Shown here piece after piece: positions 34,450 to 43,717 of a stretch of DNA of 64,000 nt. Source of the stretch: Acidilobus saccharovorans 345-15 (lineage in GTDB: Archaea > Thermoproteota > Thermoprotei_A > Sulfolobales > Acidilobaceae); NCBI RefSeq assembly GCF_000144915.1, contig NC_014374.1, positions 434,001-498,000 on the forward strand. The letters are read 5' to 3'. Within the stretch, counting starts at the first letter, position 1. Every line of letters begins with the position of its first letter. The translations under genes and the position numbers were made by a program. Below the pieces are notes generated by a model that was not told the DNA's origin, did not search any database, and saw only the letters and a program-made list of their open reading frames with translations.

Positions 34450-35889
34450 ATGAAGGCAAGGACCGCCGCTTCTGTGCTCTCAGAGGTGCTCTCGGGTTCT
34501 AAGACGCCGGAGGAGCACGTTATGGAGGTATATGAAGCTATTGAGAGGTGGGAGCCAAAAGTCAAGGGCTTCATAACCCTGCTTGACAGGGATGTGGTGA
34601 TCAAAAGGGCGAAGGAAGTTGAGAGGGAGCTCAGGGAGGGCCGCAAGCTCCCACTTGCAGGCTTAGTTGTTGCAGTTAAAGACAACATATCAACAAGCTT
34701 CGCGCCGACCACTGCAGGCTCAAGGATCCTCTCGGGGTACGTGCCGCCATTTAATGCAACCGTTGTTGAGAGGCTCCTGGAAGCGGGGGCCATAATAATA
34801 GGAAAGACCAACATGGACGAGTTCGCGATGGGCAGCACCACGGAGCTCAGCGGCTTCTGGCCAACGCGTAACCCCTGGGATCTAGACAGGGTGCCAGGGG
34901 GAAGCAGTGGCGGCTCCGCCGCGGCGCTGGCCTATGGCGGCGCCGACCTGGCCCTGGGAAGTGACACAGGAGGCTCCGTCAGGCTCCCCGCTGCTTACAC
35001 TGGCACGGTGGGGCTTAAGCCGACGTATGGCCTCGTGAGCAGGTACGGCCTCATACCGTATGCCAACAGCCTGGAGCAGATAAGCCCTATGGCCAGGTCC
35101 GTGAGGGACGTCGCGTTGCTCCTCGAAGTGATAGCAGGTCACGACCCTCGCGACGCTACCAGCTTAACTATTGACAGGATCAGCTTAAGCTCTACGCCTT
35201 CGCCGAACCCCAAGGACTTTCGCATATGCGTTCCCCATGAGATGATAGACGGCTCGGACGCCCCCGTGAGAGGAACCATAATTAAACTCCTTGACAGGCT
35301 GCAGTCCGAGGGCGTCGAGGTAAACTACGACGTGTCTCTTCCCTCAGCTGCCGACGCGCTGCCCATATACTATACAATAGCCTTGGCCGAGGCCGCGAGC
35401 AACCTGGCCAGGTATGACGGCAAGCTTTACCCCTTCGCTGAGCTGAGGCCCAACTACACGGAGACGGTAACCGCCACCCGTGCCAGGGGCTTCGGCAGGG
35501 AGGTCAAGAGGAGGATAGTGCTGGGAGTTATGGCCCTGAGCGAGGGCTACCGCGACGAGTTCTACGTGGCAGCGGCCAAGGGCAGAAGGCTGTTGAGGGA
35601 CGAGGTCCTAAGACTTACCAGGAACTGCGTAGTTGCGGGCTCCGTGAGCCCAACGCTGCCGCCCAGGATAGGCGAAAGGATAACGGACCCGCTCAAGCTG
35701 TACGCCCTTGACGTCTACACGGTAATTGCTAACCTGGCCGGAGTCCCCTCCCTTGCCATGCCTGCAGGCTTCTACAGTGATCTGCCTGTTGGTGTGCAGT
35801 TCATGGGAGGCCCTCTTGAGGAGGCCAAGCTGGTAGCCCTGGGCGAGCTCGTTGAAAGCGTTACAGGGCTCGGGGGTGTGATGGCATGA
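34450..35889 (+). CDS. gatA: Glu-tRNA/Asp-tRNA amidotransferase subunit A
   Basis: From ATG 34450 the protein is 479 residues; a GTG at 34432 is in frame but overlaps gatC. The amidase triad is visible: K77 (VKDNI), S152 in GGSSGGSAAA and S176 in SDTGGSVRLP. It releases ammonia from glutamine or asparagine for GatB. The gene lies 2 nt after gatC and overlaps gatB by 4 nt. Confidence 0.96.
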   Translation: MKARTAASVLSEVLSGSKTPEEHVMEVYEAIERWEPKVKGFITLLDRDVVIKRAKEVERELREGRKLPLAGLVVAVKDNISTSFAPTTAGSRILSGYVPPFNATVVERLLEAGAIIIGKTNMDEFAMGSTTELSGFWPTRNPWDLDRVPGGSSGGSAAALAYGGADLALGSDTGGSVRLPAAYTGTVGLKPTYGLVSRYGLIPYANSLEQISPMARSVRDVALLLEVIAGHDPRDATSLTIDRISLSSTPSPNPKDFRICVPHEMIDGSDAPVRGTIIKLLDRLQSEGVEVNYDVSLPSAADALPIYYTIALAEAASNLARYDGKLYPFAELRPNYTETVTATRARGFGREVKRRIVLGVMALSEGYRDEFYVAAAKGRRLLRDEVLRLTRNCVVAGSVSPTLPPRIGERITDPLKLYALDVYTVIANLAGVPSLAMPAGFYSDLPVGVQFMGGPLEEAKLVALGELVESVTGLGGVMA

Positions 35890-37343
35890 GCTACCTGCCC
35901 TTCAAGATAGGCCTTGAAATACACTTACAGCTCACCGAGGCCGGGACCAAGCTGTTCTGCGACTGCAGGTCAAATTACAGGGGCATGGCGCCGAACAGTA
36001 ACGTGTGCCCAGTGTGCATGGGCCTCCCAGGCGCTTTACCTGTGCCAAGGAGGCAGCCGCTCAGGTTCGCCACAGCCCTCTCCATGCTCATGAACTGTGA
36101 GATGCCGCCAGCGATGATATTCACGAGGAAGCACTACTTCTACCCAGACCTGCCCAAGAACTACCAGATAACGCAGTACCAGGGCGGTGGCGGCGCCCCC
36201 ATATGTCTTAGGGGCAGGGCTAGGTACTACGACCCTGACGCTGACGGGTGGCGCGAGGTCACAATAAGGAGGATAAACGTAGAGGAGGACCCCGGCAGGA
36301 CTGAGTACGATGGCACGATAACGTCGAGCGAGAACGCCTATATAGACTACAACAGGAGTGGGGTACCCCTAGTGGAGGTCGTCACGGAGCCGGAGCTGAG
36401 GAGCCCCAGGGATGCAAGAAGGTTCGTGGAGTACCTGCTGCTCATCATGGAGTACATAGGCGCCACTAACCCGCGCCTTGACGGAGCCTTCAGGGTCGAC
36501 GCAAACGTCAGCGTTGAGGGCGGCGAGAGGGTGGAGATTAAGAACATAGGGAGCACCCTTGACCTGGAGAGGGCCATAAGGTATGAGCTGTTCAGGGAGA
36601 GCAAGCTCGTCTCCCAGGGAGGCCGTGTAGAGAGGGAGACGAGGGGCTGGGACCCCGTTAGAAAGGTCACTAAGCCACAGAGGGCTAAGGAGACTGAGGA
36701 GGAGTACCTGTACTTCCCAGACCCAGACATACCTCCGGTGCCCATGAAGGAGCTCATAGAGGAGGCCAGGCCGCTGACGCTCAGGGACCCCGCCAAATTC
36801 ATGGATGTCATAACGGCCCATGGAGTGCCCAGAAGGCAGGCGTGGAGCATAGTGCTCTACAGGCCGGCCCTCTCGGTTTACTTGAGCGCCGTGGAGAAGG
36901 GAGCGGATCCGCTTATAGTAGCCAGAATGATAGCTGTTGACCTCAAGGGCCTCATGAAGAAGCAGGGTGTGGACCCGCACGAGGACAGCTCATGGCCTTC
37001 GCCAGAGACCATAGCCGCTCTAGCCGAGCTCATCAGTCGGGGCGAATACACCTACGATGAGATTAAGTATAACGCGTTGCCGCAGCTGGCTGCAAACCCT
37101 GAGACACCCATTGAGAGGCTGCTGCCTCCCAGGCTGAGCGACCTAAGCGAGGTAATCACAGCCGTCCTGTCTAAGGAGAAGAAAGCGGTTAAAGACTACC
37201 TAAGTGGCAGGGAGGAGGCCCTCGACTACCTGGTTGGCTCAGCGCTCAAGATGAGGAGGGGCTACGCCGTTGACCCTAAGCTTGTGCGCAGCGTCATACT
37301 CAAGGAACTAAGGCAGCTTCAAGGTAACAATAAGGACAACTGA
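35886..37343 (+). CDS. gatB: Glu-tRNA/Asp-tRNA amidotransferase subunit B
   Basis: The 485-residue protein activates and amidates mischarged tRNA. It has KIGLEIHLQL at the start, a zinc site with C26, C28, C43 and C46 (FCDCRSN...CPVCMG), the RKHYFYPDLPKNYQITQY core and the C-terminal YqeY-like helical domain for tRNA binding. With a probably non-discriminating AspRS (26726-28054), it would form Asn-tRNA; archaea use GatDE for Gln-tRNA. Confidence 0.97.
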   Translation: MSYLPFKIGLEIHLQLTEAGTKLFCDCRSNYRGMAPNSNVCPVCMGLPGALPVPRRQPLRFATALSMLMNCEMPPAMIFTRKHYFYPDLPKNYQITQYQGGGGAPICLRGRARYYDPDADGWREVTIRRINVEEDPGRTEYDGTITSSENAYIDYNRSGVPLVEVVTEPELRSPRDARRFVEYLLLIMEYIGATNPRLDGAFRVDANVSVEGGERVEIKNIGSTLDLERAIRYELFRESKLVSQGGRVERETRGWDPVRKVTKPQRAKETEEEYLYFPDPDIPPVPMKELIEEARPLTLRDPAKFMDVITAHGVPRRQAWSIVLYRPALSVYLSAVEKGADPLIVARMIAVDLKGLMKKQGVDPHEDSSWPSPETIAALAELISRGEYTYDEIKYNALPQLAANPETPIERLLPPRLSDLSEVITAVLSKEKKAVKDYLSGREEALDYLVGSALKMRRGYAVDPKLVRSVILKELRQLQGNNKDN

Positions 37344-37413
37344 GGCCTCCACTGTTAAGATTAATACATAGAAGTTAAAGCCTTGCTGTGGGCCAAGACG
37401 CTGGGAGGCAAGT

Positions 37414-38565
37414 ATGGAGGAGAAGCAGGACTTCGTGTGGCCAGATTATACTACTGAGAGCAACCTGTACTCCGTCTCATGTGGCCTTGCGGAGTTCTTT
37501 GGTGTCAAAAGGCAGTGTATAGGCAAGAGCTTTGAGATAACTGGCAGGAGGCTGGTACTTATATACCTTGACGCGCTCAGCTGGGACCTCTTCGTGGAGT
37601 CGGGAGTCAAGGTGTCAGGCTCTGTAACTAGGGCTACTACGGTGTTCCCATCAACAACTGCCGCGGCCTTGAGCACCTTAATGACGGCCCAGTCGCCGGG
37701 CGAGCACGGTCTAGTGGGCTACACGGTCTTCAATAAAAGGCTCGGCGGCGTGATAAACGGAATAAAGTACTCGTATATGGCTGAGAGCGGGTCTGGTACC
37801 ATAGATTATATGCCGCTTCAGAGGGCGTTTCCCGTCAAGCCATGGCTTGCTGAGAGCTCAGCCAAGGTGTTGGCGCTCATGTCAAGCGGCGCCGCCAGCG
37901 GGGAGCTCACCAGGACCTACTTGAACACCAGGCCTCAGGAGGGCCTAACTAAGATAAAGTCCCACTCCAACTCGTTTGAGATGGTGGCCTCCCTCAGGGA
38001 GGCTTTAGAGGGTGAGCCCTACGACCTCATATACGTGTACTATGATAACCCTGACCACATAGGGCACGGCTATGGCTTTAGGAGCCAGCACAGGGACCTG
38101 ATACTTGAGGAGCTCAGGCTCACCTTGACGCACTTGGACGAGCTCGCCCAGAAGTACAAGGACAGGTACACGTTCCTGCTGCTGTCAGATCACGGTCAAG
38201 TAACCGTGAACAACGTCTATGTGTTTAACAATGACGAGGAGTTACTTAAGGTGCTTGAGGTGCCTCCCTACGGCGACTCAAGGGCCGTCTGGTTCAGGAC
38301 CAGGGAGAACATAAGGGACATGCTAAAGTCCAAGTATAAGCTCGAGGTGATGAGCAAGCAGGAGGTCATAGAGAGCGGCATACTTGGCAGGGTCGACGGC
38401 TTTGTAGCTGATAACATACTGGGTGACTACCTGGGCGTGGCGACGGACCCGGCCTCCAAGTACCACTACTCTTACAGGGATGACGACCCTGCCCTGAGGC
38501 TCAGGGGCAACCACAGCGGAATGACGCCTGAAGAGATGTACATACCCCTGGTGGTCTGGCAGTAA
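37414..38565 (+). CDS. Alkaline-phosphatase-superfamily phosphodiesterase
   Basis: The 383-residue protein looks like a nucleotide pyrophosphatase/phosphodiesterase (type I). It has LIYLDALSWDLF (first metal Asp), TVFPSTTAAALSTLMT (nucleophile Thr region, about 74-89), YYDNPDHIGHGYG (DxxxH, about 209-221), SDHGQ (about 253-257) and NHSGMT (about 369-374), a full two-metal set. No signal peptide or membrane helix is seen, so it may act in the cytosol. Substrate unknown. TATA-like AGTTAAAGCC (37372-37381) and GGGAGG precede ATG 37414. Confidence 0.9.
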   Translation: MEEKQDFVWPDYTTESNLYSVSCGLAEFFGVKRQCIGKSFEITGRRLVLIYLDALSWDLFVESGVKVSGSVTRATTVFPSTTAAALSTLMTAQSPGEHGLVGYTVFNKRLGGVINGIKYSYMAESGSGTIDYMPLQRAFPVKPWLAESSAKVLALMSSGAASGELTRTYLNTRPQEGLTKIKSHSNSFEMVASLREALEGEPYDLIYVYYDNPDHIGHGYGFRSQHRDLILEELRLTLTHLDELAQKYKDRYTFLLLSDHGQVTVNNVYVFNNDEELLKVLEVPPYGDSRAVWFRTRENIRDMLKSKYKLEVMSKQEVIESGILGRVDGFVADNILGDYLGVATDPASKYHYSYRDDDPALRLRGNHSGMTPEEMYIPLVVWQ

Positions 38566-38619
38566 CCTTCACATTTTAAAAGCCCTTGCAAGGCTAAAGC
38601 TGTGAAAGAGTAGGTGGCT

Positions 38620-39867
38620 ATGGCTTACTCAGAGCTGGAGCCTCTGCTGATGTCTGTGGCGGTGGGGGCGATAGTCGGCCTCGTCAACGAGTATAGAAAG
38701 ATAACTGGTTCAAGGATATTCCTGGGGCTGAGGACCTCCATTTTCACTTCAATGTTGGGCTACGTTTTTGCTCTGCTCTATGAGAAGGCCGGTTACCTGC
38801 TCCTGGGGGTCGCCTTCATTTCTATTACGGTGATAGCGGCCACAATATACGTGGAGAGGGCCAGGGCCACGAGAAGCCTTGGAGCGACTACTTACGTCAG
38901 CATGTTCCTCGTGTTCGCCTCAGGGATATTAGTAGGCATGGGCATGTACCTTCAGGGCACTGTAATATCAGTGCTCGTGGCCGTGCTCAGCTTCTACAAG
39001 ACCCAGCTCCTTAATGCTATATCAAGGATTAGGCGCGAGGAGCTGCTGGCGCTCCTGAACCTCCTGGTGATATCACTAGTCATACTGCCGCTGCTGCCAG
39101 ACAAGTTCATAGGGCCCCTCGGCATCTTCAACCCATACGAGTTCTGGTTCACTGTGGTGGTCGTTGCCATAATATTCTTCGCCCAGTACGTGACCCTGAG
39201 GGTCTCTAAGAGGGGGCTCCTGGCGTTTACAATAATAGGCGGCCTCATATCAAGCACTACCGTGACGCTCAGCCTTATACAGCTAAGCAACGAGAGGCGG
39301 GAGGCTTCGAGGTCGCTCGCCCTAAATACATTGCTCTCTAACGTGCCTCTCGCGCTCATACAGGTGCTGGCAGCTATATACTTCACAACTTACTCGGCGC
39401 AGCTCGCAGCCATAGTTGCTGTCCCGACCATGCTCATAGCTTTAGTTTTAACCCTTCTTGGAGCGATTAAATTCAAGGAGCTGAGCCCAACTAACATAGA
39501 GCCTCCCTCGACGCCGCTCCCGATACTGAGGATAGTGGAGTTTGCCGTGCTCCTCTTCATAATAACTTCAGTCGCCAAGGCCATAGGCGTCCTCTTCCCA
39601 AGCCTGTTACCTATTACAATATTTGTAAGCGCCCTCGGGAACGCCCTTGGAGCTGTAATAGCTGTCGGAATCCTTTACAACCGTTCTATAATAACCTTAA
39701 AGGTGGCGGCCCAGCTGGCGCTGCTCTCGCTGACCGCTGGAGTGATAGAGAAGGCCTTCCTCTCACTGCTATCGTCCAGCTGGAGCTACAGGAGGCTGGT
39801 GATAGCGGGCTCTGCGGCCCTGGGGGCCTTCACGGCAGTCCTTATGTATCTCCTTGGCGTTGCGTAA
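38620..39867 (+). CDS. MgtC/DUF4010 family membrane protein
   Basis: The protein is 415 residues from ATG 38620 (GTG 38614 is an alternative); GGTGG sits just upstream. It has about 12 helices. The N-terminal MgtC-like part carries VGAIVGLVNEYRK and GLRTSIFTSMLGY (about 14-50), and the remainder is DUF4010-like (LVISLVILPLLPDKFIGPLGIFNPYEFW and GGLISSTTVTLSL). Proteins of this kind are linked to Mg or metal homeostasis, without proof of transport. Single gene with its own TATA-like element (CATTTTAAAAGC, about 38570). Confidence 0.87.
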   Translation: MAYSELEPLLMSVAVGAIVGLVNEYRKITGSRIFLGLRTSIFTSMLGYVFALLYEKAGYLLLGVAFISITVIAATIYVERARATRSLGATTYVSMFLVFASGILVGMGMYLQGTVISVLVAVLSFYKTQLLNAISRIRREELLALLNLLVISLVILPLLPDKFIGPLGIFNPYEFWFTVVVVAIIFFAQYVTLRVSKRGLLAFTIIGGLISSTTVTLSLIQLSNERREASRSLALNTLLSNVPLALIQVLAAIYFTTYSAQLAAIVAVPTMLIALVLTLLGAIKFKELSPTNIEPPSTPLPILRIVEFAVLLFIITSVAKAIGVLFPSLLPITIFVSALGNALGAVIAVGILYNRSIITLKVAAQLALLSLTAGVIEKAFLSLLSSSWSYRRLVIAGSAALGAFTAVLMYLLGVA

Positions 39868-39881
39868 AGGCCTTCCGGTAG

Positions 39882-39913
39882 CCCAAGGCCCTCTCCGCTT
39901 GGGGGTAAACCCC
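39882..39913 (+). terminator. Hairpin region after the MgtC/DUF4010 gene
   Basis: CCCAAG (39882-39887) can pair with CTTGGG (39898-39903), and GGGG-TAAA-CCCC (39902-39913) forms an alternative hairpin. They lie 15-46 nt beyond the stop at 39867. A terminator or an RNA switch between two folds is possible, but there is no T-tract immediately after. Confidence 0.3.
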
Positions 39914-40019
39914 ATTGAAGTATTACTAAGGCTTCCCTATATAATAGTTTCAAGCGGCGCGGCTGCCTTACTTGGAAATATAGGGCTTAGTTTCTAGAGA
40001 AGTATCGAGGAGACCGAAA

Positions 40020-41000
40020 GTGTCAGAGGCTAATGCGAGTCAGGCAGTTAAAAAGCCCAAGGACATAACGGAGCTGCCCGGCGTGGGGCCTACCACTGCA
40101 GAGAAGCTTGTGGAGAGCGGATACGCCACCATCGAGGCCATAGCGGTGGCGACGCCGCAGGAGATAGCTCAGGCCACAGGAATACCGCTGCAGACGGCCC
40201 AGAAGATAGTGGATTCCGCGAGGCAGGCGCTCGAGATACACTTCAAGACGGCCCTCGAGCTCAAGAAGGAGAGGATGAGCGTAAGGAAGATAACTACCGG
40301 CAGCAAGGCGCTTGACGACCTCTTGGGCGGAGGCATAGAGACTAAGCAGATAACCGAGTTCTTCGGGGAGTTCGGCACCGGCAAGACTCAGATTTGCCAC
40401 CAGCTCTCCGTAAACGTCCAGCTGCCTGAGGACAAGGGAGGCCTCAACGGAAAGGCCGTGTACATAGACACCGAGGGAACTTTCAGGTGGGAGAGGATAG
40501 AGCAGATGGCCAGAGGCCTCGGCCTCGACCCTGACAAGGTCATGGACAATATATACTGGATAAGGGCTATAAACAGCCACCACCAGATGGCGATAGTTGA
40601 CCAGCTGTTTGACATGCTAGATAAGGACAACATTAGGCTAGTGGTGGTCGACTCGCTGACGAGCCACTTCAGGGCCGAGTTCCCAGGGAGGGAGAACCTG
40701 GCCGCAAGGCAGCAGCTGCTCAACAGGCACCTACACCAGCTCATGAGGCTCGCCGAGGTCTACGACGTGGCTGTAGTTGTCACTAACCAGGTAATGGCTA
40801 GGCCTGACGTGTTCTACGGAGACCCCACGGCGGCCGTTGGAGGCAACGTAGTCGCCCACGCTCCTGGCATAAGGGTTCAGCTCAAGAAGAGCAGGAACAA
40901 CAAGAGGATAGCCAGGATAGTCGACGCGCCTCACCTGCCGGAGGGCGAGACCGTATTTGCAATAACAGAGTATGGCGTACGCGACGCTGAGGAGGAGTGA
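40020..41000 (+). CDS. radA: RadA recombinase
   Basis: The 326-residue protein starts at GTG 40020 after GAGGAG. It has the N-terminal helix-hairpin-helix domain ([25 protein letters not shown]), a polymerisation linker, and the RecA core with GEFGTGKT (116-123), [14 protein letters not shown] (Walker B), [13 protein letters not shown] and [10 protein letters not shown] (loop L1). It forms filaments on single-stranded DNA for strand exchange. TATA-like GGAAATATAGGG near 39973-39984 lies about 25 nt before a short leader. The prepilin peptidase gene overlaps its 3' end by 29 nt. Confidence 0.98.
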   Translation: MSEANASQAVKKPKDITELPGVGPTTAEKLVESGYATIEAIAVATPQEIAQATGIPLQTAQKIVDSARQALEIHFKTALELKKERMSVRKITTGSKALDDLLGGGIETKQITEFFGEFGTGKTQICHQLSVNVQLPEDKGGLNGKAVYIDTEGTFRWERIEQMARGLGLDPDKVMDNIYWIRAINSHHQMAIVDQLFDMLDKDNIRLVVVDSLTSHFRAEFPGRENLAARQQLLNRHLHQLMRLAEVYDVAVVVTNQVMARPDVFYGDPTAAVGGNVVAHAPGIRVQLKKSRNNKRIARIVDAPHLPEGETVFAITEYGVRDAEEE

Positions 41001-41655
41001 CCTTTTGGAGTGGTCCTCCCTCTCACTCTCGCTCCTGCCCTGGGCCCTGGCTGCTATTGTGTCCCTGCCTCCCGCCGTGCTTGACTTCCTGTACAGGTCG
41101 GTGCCAGAGCACCTATGGTATATAGGAGGTAAGGTCGTGGCGGTGATCTCGTTCCTGATATATCTTAAGATTTACCCTTTAAGGCTTCTTTCCATGTTCT
41201 ACCTTGAATCTCTGGTGGCGCCTGCAGCCGTAGGGGCCTCGGTGGCGATGGGCCTCATGGGGGCAGGCGACCTCTGGGCATCCCTAGCCATCTCTTTAAT
41301 GCTGCCAGCGCCTCCGCTGGGAAGCCTCATGCCCCCTTCGCTGCTGGTGATCCTCTTGGCGGCAACTATGGAGCTTGCGTCAAGGCCTCTTGTCACGGCT
41401 GTTACGGCAGCTAAGCTGGGCTTAAGGGCGAGAGGCCTCAGCATGTCAGTGCCCTGTGACATGGCCCACAGGGTCAGGTGGTGGTTCCCAGAGGGCGCCT
41501 CGGCTGTTAAGGAGGTGCCCTCGGAGTCCATATCAAGGGCGTGCCAGGGAGGCGGCGAAGTTCGCCTGCAGGTAGGAATGCCATTCGTTACATTCATTTT
41601 AATTGCCCTGCCCCTGGCCCTAGTCCTGGAGCTTACGTTGTTCAGGGTGCCTTAG
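40972..41655 (+). CDS. Archaeal type IV prepilin/preflagellin peptidase (A24 family)
   Basis: The 227-residue membrane protein has the two aspartates of A24 peptidases: D38 in [12 protein letters not shown], which matches D-x3-R-x-VPN, and D100 in GLMGAGD, which matches GxGD. The C-terminal SPVGM-type segment is present as [17 protein letters not shown], like the archaeal A24 C-terminal domain. It would cut class III signal peptides of archaellin and pilin precursors at the inner membrane face. The soluble segment between is shorter than in long forms. The gene starts 29 nt inside radA, so the two are cotranscribed, although their roles seem unrelated. Confidence 0.82.
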   Translation: MAYATLRRSDLLEWSSLSLSLLPWALAAIVSLPPAVLDFLYRSVPEHLWYIGGKVVAVISFLIYLKIYPLRLLSMFYLESLVAPAAVGASVAMGLMGAGDLWASLAISLMLPAPPLGSLMPPSLLVILLAATMELASRPLVTAVTAAKLGLRARGLSMSVPCDMAHRVRWWFPEGASAVKEVPSESISRACQGGGEVRLQVGMPFVTFILIALPLALVLELTLFRVP

Positions 41656-42195
41656 ATGGACTGGCCCAAGTCGTGGTATAGCATACTGTGGGCTCCCTGG
41701 AGAATGACCTACATCTCAACCATAGCTGGAAAGTCTGAGGGGTGCTTCCTCTGCGAGGCACCAAGGAACCCGGACGAGAGAAGCGCCCTGGTCCTCTTCA
41801 AGGGTAAGTACTCATTCATAATACTTAACAAGTACCCCTATAACACGGGCCACCTGATGATAGCTCCCTACAGGCACGTGGCTTCAGTTGAGGACCTCAC
41901 GGAGGATGAGATGAGGGAGATAGGCCTGCTGCTTAAAGCCTCGGTCGAGGCTATCAGGGCCGTTTACAGGCCTGAGGGGTTCAACATAGGCATAAACATA
42001 GGGGACGTGGCGGGCGCCGGGGTGCCAGGCCACATACACGTGCACGTGGTGCCCAGGTGGAAGGGGGACGCTAATTACATAACAGTAGTCGGAGGCACCA
42101 AGGTCATCTCGCAGGCCCTGGAGGACACCTATGATAAGCTCAGACCCGAGGTGCAGAAGGCGGCGAGGAAGTATGGAGTTACAGCCGAGGACTGA
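41656..42195 (+). CDS. HIT-family nucleotide hydrolase/transferase
   Basis: The 179-residue protein has a zinc-type N-terminal pair (CFLC, about 31-34), NKYPYNTGHLMIAPYRH (about 58-74; the C-terminal His may bind zinc) and the histidine triad PGHIHVHVVPRW (about 122-133). The N-terminus MDWPKSWYSILWAPWRMTYI is typical of archaeal and actinobacterial AP4A-like HIT proteins. The expected reaction is phosphorolysis or hydrolysis of AP4A-type dinucleotides. It starts directly after the preceding stop and overlaps the DHH gene. Confidence 0.92.
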   Translation: MDWPKSWYSILWAPWRMTYISTIAGKSEGCFLCEAPRNPDERSALVLFKGKYSFIILNKYPYNTGHLMIAPYRHVASVEDLTEDEMREIGLLLKASVEAIRAVYRPEGFNIGINIGDVAGAGVPGHIHVHVVPRWKGDANYITVVGGTKVISQALEDTYDKLRPEVQKAARKYGVTAED

Positions 42196-43234
42196 CAGGA
42201 GGATAGTTATAATAACTCATAATGACCTAGACGGCGCGGCCGCCGCGGCCTCTTACCTCAGGATAGTAGGGGTTAAGCCGCAGGACGCTGTGGTACTGTT
42301 CGCAGAGCCCTATAATGTTGATCAGGTTATAGACCGTCTAACGCCTTACCTTGAGCCGCACACCACCGTGGCCTTCATGGACATAGGCTTTAACTCCCAG
42401 TCAACCCCCAGGGCTATAGACAGGCTTAGGTCAGCCGCCGTCAAGGACCTTGAGGTGGAGTGGTACGACCACCACGTCTGGGCCGAGGAGGACGTTAACG
42501 CTGTGCAGAAGCTGGGGGCAAGGCTTTTCGTTGACAGGAGCACGTGCGGCGCCGGGGTAGTCATAAGGTACGCCTCTAAGCTTTATGGCGTCGAGGTAGA
42601 CGACTTCATGAATAGGCTTGAGAAGGCCGTATGTGCAGCAGACCTATGGAGGTGGGACGACCCCCTGGCCCCTAAGCTCTTCAGGGCCTCAACATCGCCC
42701 CCTGACACCCGTAATGGCCAGTGGAAGGAGAAGCTGGTGGAGAAGTTCTTCAACGGAGTTTTATGGGATGACGAGCTTCAGGCCAGACTTGAAGGCTACT
42801 TGAAGGAGGAACTGGCAAACTCGTCAGCAGAGCTAAAGAACAGCTATTCCGCCAGCAGCAACGGGTGCGTCATTGCATCTGTGGTGAGGGACTCGGACCT
42901 GCCGTCAGACAGCATACTTGGATCAATGCTCGTTTCAAGAGCTCATGCAAACGCCGCCGCACTGATTAAGAGGAAGGGCTTTAGGAGGGTCTCACTTTCA
43001 TTAAGGAGCAGGGGAGGCGCTAACGTCCAGGTAATTGCAAGGCGCCTCGGAGGCGGCGGCCACCCGAGGGCTTCAGGGGCCTCAATTATCCTGCCCCTTC
43101 ACGTGGCGCTGCTGGGCATGATAAGCAGGAAATACATAGCCAAATACGTGTCTCAGAGGCTCCTGGAAGTTGCTATGGCAACCGGGGCCTGCAAGTCAAC
43201 AGCGGATGCGGGCGGCCAGGGCAACTCCATGTAA
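42173..43234 (+). CDS. DHH-family phosphoesterase (second copy type)
   Basis: From ATG 42173 the product is 353 residues. Motifs are THNDLDG (15-21), FMDIGF (motif II), YDHHVW (about 100-105) and the C-terminal DHHA1 segment GGGGHPRASGA (about 300-310). The metal and nucleotide site is therefore complete. Its end is alanine and glycine-rich and ends at the convergent eL38 stop. Nanornase or oligoribonuclease function is likely by family, in keeping with the preceding dinucleotide-acting HIT protein. It overlaps the HIT gene by 23 nt. Confidence 0.87.
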   Translation: MELQPRTDRRIVIITHNDLDGAAAAASYLRIVGVKPQDAVVLFAEPYNVDQVIDRLTPYLEPHTTVAFMDIGFNSQSTPRAIDRLRSAAVKDLEVEWYDHHVWAEEDVNAVQKLGARLFVDRSTCGAGVVIRYASKLYGVEVDDFMNRLEKAVCAADLWRWDDPLAPKLFRASTSPPDTRNGQWKEKLVEKFFNGVLWDDELQARLEGYLKEELANSSAELKNSYSASSNGCVIASVVRDSDLPSDSILGSMLVSRAHANAAALIKRKGFRRVSLSLRSRGGANVQVIARRLGGGGHPRASGASIILPLHVALLGMISRKYIAKYVSQRLLEVAMATGACKSTADAGGQGNSM

Positions 43235-43642
43235 TTACTGCTGGGGAGAACCTTCCTTCTTCTCCTCGGCAGGCTGAGCCTGTACTTGTTGTCCCTGTGA
43301 GGCCTGCGCCTCCTGAGTTCCGCCTGCGGCTGCTGGCTGCGCCTCCTGTGTGGCAGCCGCCTGCTGGGCCTTGGCCTTCTCCTCCTTGGCCTTCCTCCTC
43401 TCCTCAGCCCTCCTCTTCTTGGCCTCCGCTATCTCCTGATCTACGTCAACTACCTTCTTGCAGTTGAGCTTTGAGAGCACATCATTGAGCTGCGAGGGGT
43501 CGACCTTATAGGTGTACAGGTACCTCTTGGTCCTTACCTTTATCTTTGCCTTGCCGTCCCTCGTTACCCTCTTAACCCTGCACTCAAGCGCCTTCTGCGC
43601 CACCTTAACGAGGTCATCAACGCTTAACAGCTCTACTGGCAC
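43235..43642 (-). CDS. rpl38e: Ribosomal protein eL38 with a long low-complexity tail
   Basis: The first 68 of 135 residues match eL38: LLSVDDLVKVAQKALECRVKRV followed by KIKVRTKRYLYTYKV and a final helix. Eukaryotic eL38 is about 70 residues. Here the protein goes on with a K/E/R helix (about 69-93) and an A/Q/E-rich disordered tail (about 94-135). It is read from GTG 43642 behind GGTGATG. The TATA box CTTTTATAACC (about 43673-43683) gives a leader of about 10 nt. It is convergent with, and abuts, the DHH gene. Confidence 0.85.
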   Translation of the reverse strand: MPVELLSVDDLVKVAQKALECRVKRVTRDGKAKIKVRTKRYLYTYKVDPSQLNDVLSKLNCKKVVDVDQEIAEAKKRRAEERRKAKEEKAKAQQAAATQEAQPAAAGGTQEAQASQGQQVQAQPAEEKKEGSPQQ

Positions 43643-43717
43643 ATAGCATCACCAGCGGCTCTGTACAAGGAATGGTTATAAAAGCTCTCCCTCTGCGCGG
43701 ATGCATAGATAATGCCG

